8,491 nt of DNA from positions 1 to 8,491 of the forward strand of contig CAMPKP010000146.1 in NCBI GenBank assembly GCA_946887295.1, in the 5' to 3' direction. The stretch is from an uncultured Gemmatimonadota bacterium. GTDB taxonomy: Bacteria > Gemmatimonadota > Gemmatimonadetes > Gemmatimonadales > GWC2-71-9. How positions within the stretch are numbered: position 1 is the stretch's first letter; the number at the start of each line of letters is the position of its first letter. Position numbers and translations under genes: made by a program. Shown here in pieces: positions 7,026-8,491 of this stretch. A model generated the notes under the pieces. It made no database searches and was not told the DNA's origin. It saw nothing but the letters and a program-made list of their open reading frames with translations.

Positions 7026-8215
7026 GTCGCCTCCGCCCGAAGGGTCGCGGCGATCGGCGCGCGGGCTGCGAGCCAGGCCGGGTAGAGCCCGGCCAGCGAT
7101 CCCGTCGCCAGCAGCACGACGGCGGCGAGGCTCAGGGTGCCGGCCCGGGGAACGAAGAAGGAGAACGTCGCCGGGAGGCCGGGAAAGCTGGTGAGGATCG
7201 CGTCGAGGTACTCCGCGGTCGCGAGGCCGAGCAGGATGCCGAGGCCCGCGCCGAGCAGGGTGAGCGCCGCCCCCTCCGAGAGCACCTGGCGCACGATCGT
7301 CGCACGGCTGACACCCAGCGCCCGCAGGGTGGCGATCTCACCCAGGCGCTCGTTGACGGTGATGGTGAGGAGCGTGCCGACCAGCAGCACCGCCACGACC
7401 AGGCTCATGCCGCCGAGCACGTAGGAGAGCTGGGTGAAGTACACCAGCCGGCGCTTGGCCTGCACCACCAGGTCGGCGACGCTGCTCACTTCGAGCGCGG
7501 GGAAGCGCTCGCGGAGTCGGGAGGCGAGATGCTCCACGGCGGTATCGGCGGCGGCCTTCACCAGCAGGAGCGAGGCCCGGTCCTCGGGCGCGTCGCGGCC
7601 GAGCCGCTGCATCACCGGGAGCACCGTGCCCACGGAGGGCTGGCCCCTGTAGTCGTAGATCCAGCGGACCTGCCCCCGCACGGCGAGCCGGCGGCCCACG
7701 GCCGCGTCGGCGATCTGCGGGTCGAGCCGACCCACCAGCGTGACGCTGTCGCCGGGACCTGCGCGGAGCAGCGCGGCGGCGGTCTCGCTCAACAGCACGC
7801 CCAGGGTGTCGCCTGGGGCGAGGTCGGCGCCGGCCGTCACCTGGTAGATGCCCTGGGCCTCGGGCTGGATGCCGTAACCGAAGAGGGTGACGAGGGAATC
7901 GGACGTCCGGCCGTAGATCGAGGTGCCGAGCACGGCCCCGGCGGACTCGACCCCCGGCTCCGCGCGGATCGCCCGCACCACGCGCGATGCTTCGGTGATC
8001 GAGGCCTCGGTGTCGAACGGCAGGGTTCCCTTCGGCGTGATGCGGATCTGGTATCCCCGCGCGAGGAGCAGCTCGCTGAAGGACTTCTCGATCCCCCCGC
8101 TCAGCATCACCATGTCGAGCAGCATCGCCGAGGCCACCGCGATGCCCGCGAGCGAGAGGGCGGTGCGGAGCGGATGGCGTCCCAGGCTCTTCAGGCCCCA
8201 GCCGAGCCCGGTCAC
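7022..8215 (-). CDS. FtsX/MacB-type ABC transporter permease
   Basis: This complete 397-residue permease has the standard four-helix layout. Helix 1 is at about 18-40 after a basic RHPLR segment. A large extracytoplasmic domain spans about 43-255. Helix 2 is at about 264-286, followed by the cytoplasmic coupling segment NERLGEIATLRALGVSR (288-304), helix 3 at about 314-336 and helix 4 at about 360-382. The extracytoplasmic part includes ITPKGTLPFDTEASITEA and a middle segment fitting the MacB periplasmic core fold. The E-I-A-T-L-R-A-L-G motif is typical of this superfamily and contacts the ATPase. It would pair with the upstream permease as an AttF/AttG-like heterodimer. The start is GTG at 8215, overlapping the upstream permease stop as GTGA. 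Family members export lipoproteins, lipids or peptides, or transmit force; the cargo here is unknown. Confidence 0.92.
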   Translation of the reverse strand: MTGLGWGLKSLGRHPLRTALSLAGIAVASAMLLDMVMLSGGIEKSFSELLLARGYQIRITPKGTLPFDTEASITEASRVVRAIRAEPGVESAGAVLGTSIYGRTSDSLVTLFGYGIQPEAQGIYQVTAGADLAPGDTLGVLLSETAAALLRAGPGDSVTLVGRLDPQIADAAVGRRLAVRGQVRWIYDYRGQPSVGTVLPVMQRLGRDAPEDRASLLLVKAAADTAVEHLASRLRERFPALEVSSVADLVVQAKRRLVYFTQLSYVLGGMSLVVAVLLVGTLLTITVNERLGEIATLRALGVSRATIVRQVLSEGAALTLLGAGLGILLGLATAEYLDAILTSFPGLPATFSFFVPRAGTLSLAAVVLLATGSLAGLYPAWLAARAPIAATLRAEAT

Positions 8216-8491
8216 CCCCGGCCCCAGAGCACCATGGGCCGGGTGCGGACCAGCCTCCCGGCGGCGACGGCGCCGGCCGCGATGCCGAGGAGGAGCGAGA
8301 GGCAGACGCTGAATACGACGATGCGAGGCGTGATCAGGGAGAAGATCAGCTCGGTGTCGAAGAACCTGCGATAGTAGGCGTTGGTGGCGGCACCCGCCAG
8401 AAAGGCGAGCCCCGCCCCGAGCGCGGAGCCGAGGACGGCGATGAGCGCGGCCTCGAGCACGAGAGCGCCGAAGATGGTGCGCCGGCGCACC
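8212..8491 (-). CDS. FtsX/MacB-type permease, C-terminal part only (start beyond right edge)
   Basis: Only the last 92-93 codons are visible. They encode the end of an FtsX-type permease: a basic segment with RRRTIFGALVLEA, membrane helix 3 (ALIAVLGSALGAGLAFLAGA), a short extracytoplasmic loop containing FFDTELIFS, helix 4 (IVVFSVCLSLLLGIAAGAVA) and a short tail ending RPMVLWGRG. The methionine at 8490 falls inside the expected coupling region, so it is not the true start; the gene must extend to the right. It is the second permease of the cassette, and its TGA stop overlaps the GTG start of the next permease. Helix order and the terminal R-x-R-P motif fit the superfamily well, but the extracytoplasmic domain that might show a subfamily is outside the window. 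Confidence 0.85.
   Translation of the reverse strand, partial: VRRRTIFGALVLEAALIAVLGSALGAGLAFLAGAATNAYYRRFFDTELIFSLITPRIVVFSVCLSLLLGIAAGAVAAGRLVRTRPMVLWGRG

Noticed and set aside
6294..8491. Naming the cassette lolCDE, macB or ftsEX
   Set aside because: The ATPase and permeases fit the superfamily, but nothing visible fixes the subfamily. The AttH-like partner points away from all three.

Overview
The window is GC-rich, and every gene I can support is on the minus strand, so the genes read from high to low coordinates. Several protein types together suggest a Gemmatimonadota-like bacterium. These are a long membrane-anchored Ser/Thr kinase with an 'AVLPF' module and TPR-like tail, a DUF4384 envelope protein, and MacB/FtsX-type permeases. 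This placement rests on protein style only; there is no rRNA or marker gene here.

From the right edge, four genes form a tightly coupled ABC export cassette. They are the C-terminal end of an FtsX/MacB-type permease (8212-8491, start outside the window), a complete FtsX-type permease (7022-8215), a LolD/MacB-class ATPase (6294-7025), and a 484-residue membrane-anchored AttH/CrtC lipocalin-like protein (4843-6297). Each of the three junctions is the same 4-base GTGA overlap, in which a GTG start overlaps a TGA stop. The gene content (ATPase, two permeases, secreted AttH-type protein) matches the AttEFGH-type transporter layout. The AttH-like protein, however, begins with what looks like the first transmembrane helix and early extracytoplasmic part of a MacB-type permease.

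Thirteen bases further on is a 973-residue transmembrane Ser/Thr kinase (1908-4829), and 5 bases after its stop is a small NTF2/SnoaL-like protein (1510-1902). The six genes from the right edge to 1510 could be one transcription unit. That would place a phospho-signalling receptor with a large extracytoplasmic TPR-like domain in the same operon as an envelope exporter. The functional link is inferred from spacing alone.

A 214-base intergenic stretch (1296-1509) separates this unit from a DUF4384-type secreted protein with a very tyrosine-rich middle. That gene starts at 1295 with a good Shine-Dalgarno and runs off the left edge still open. I saw no tRNA, rRNA, CRISPR array, insertion sequence or phage gene.
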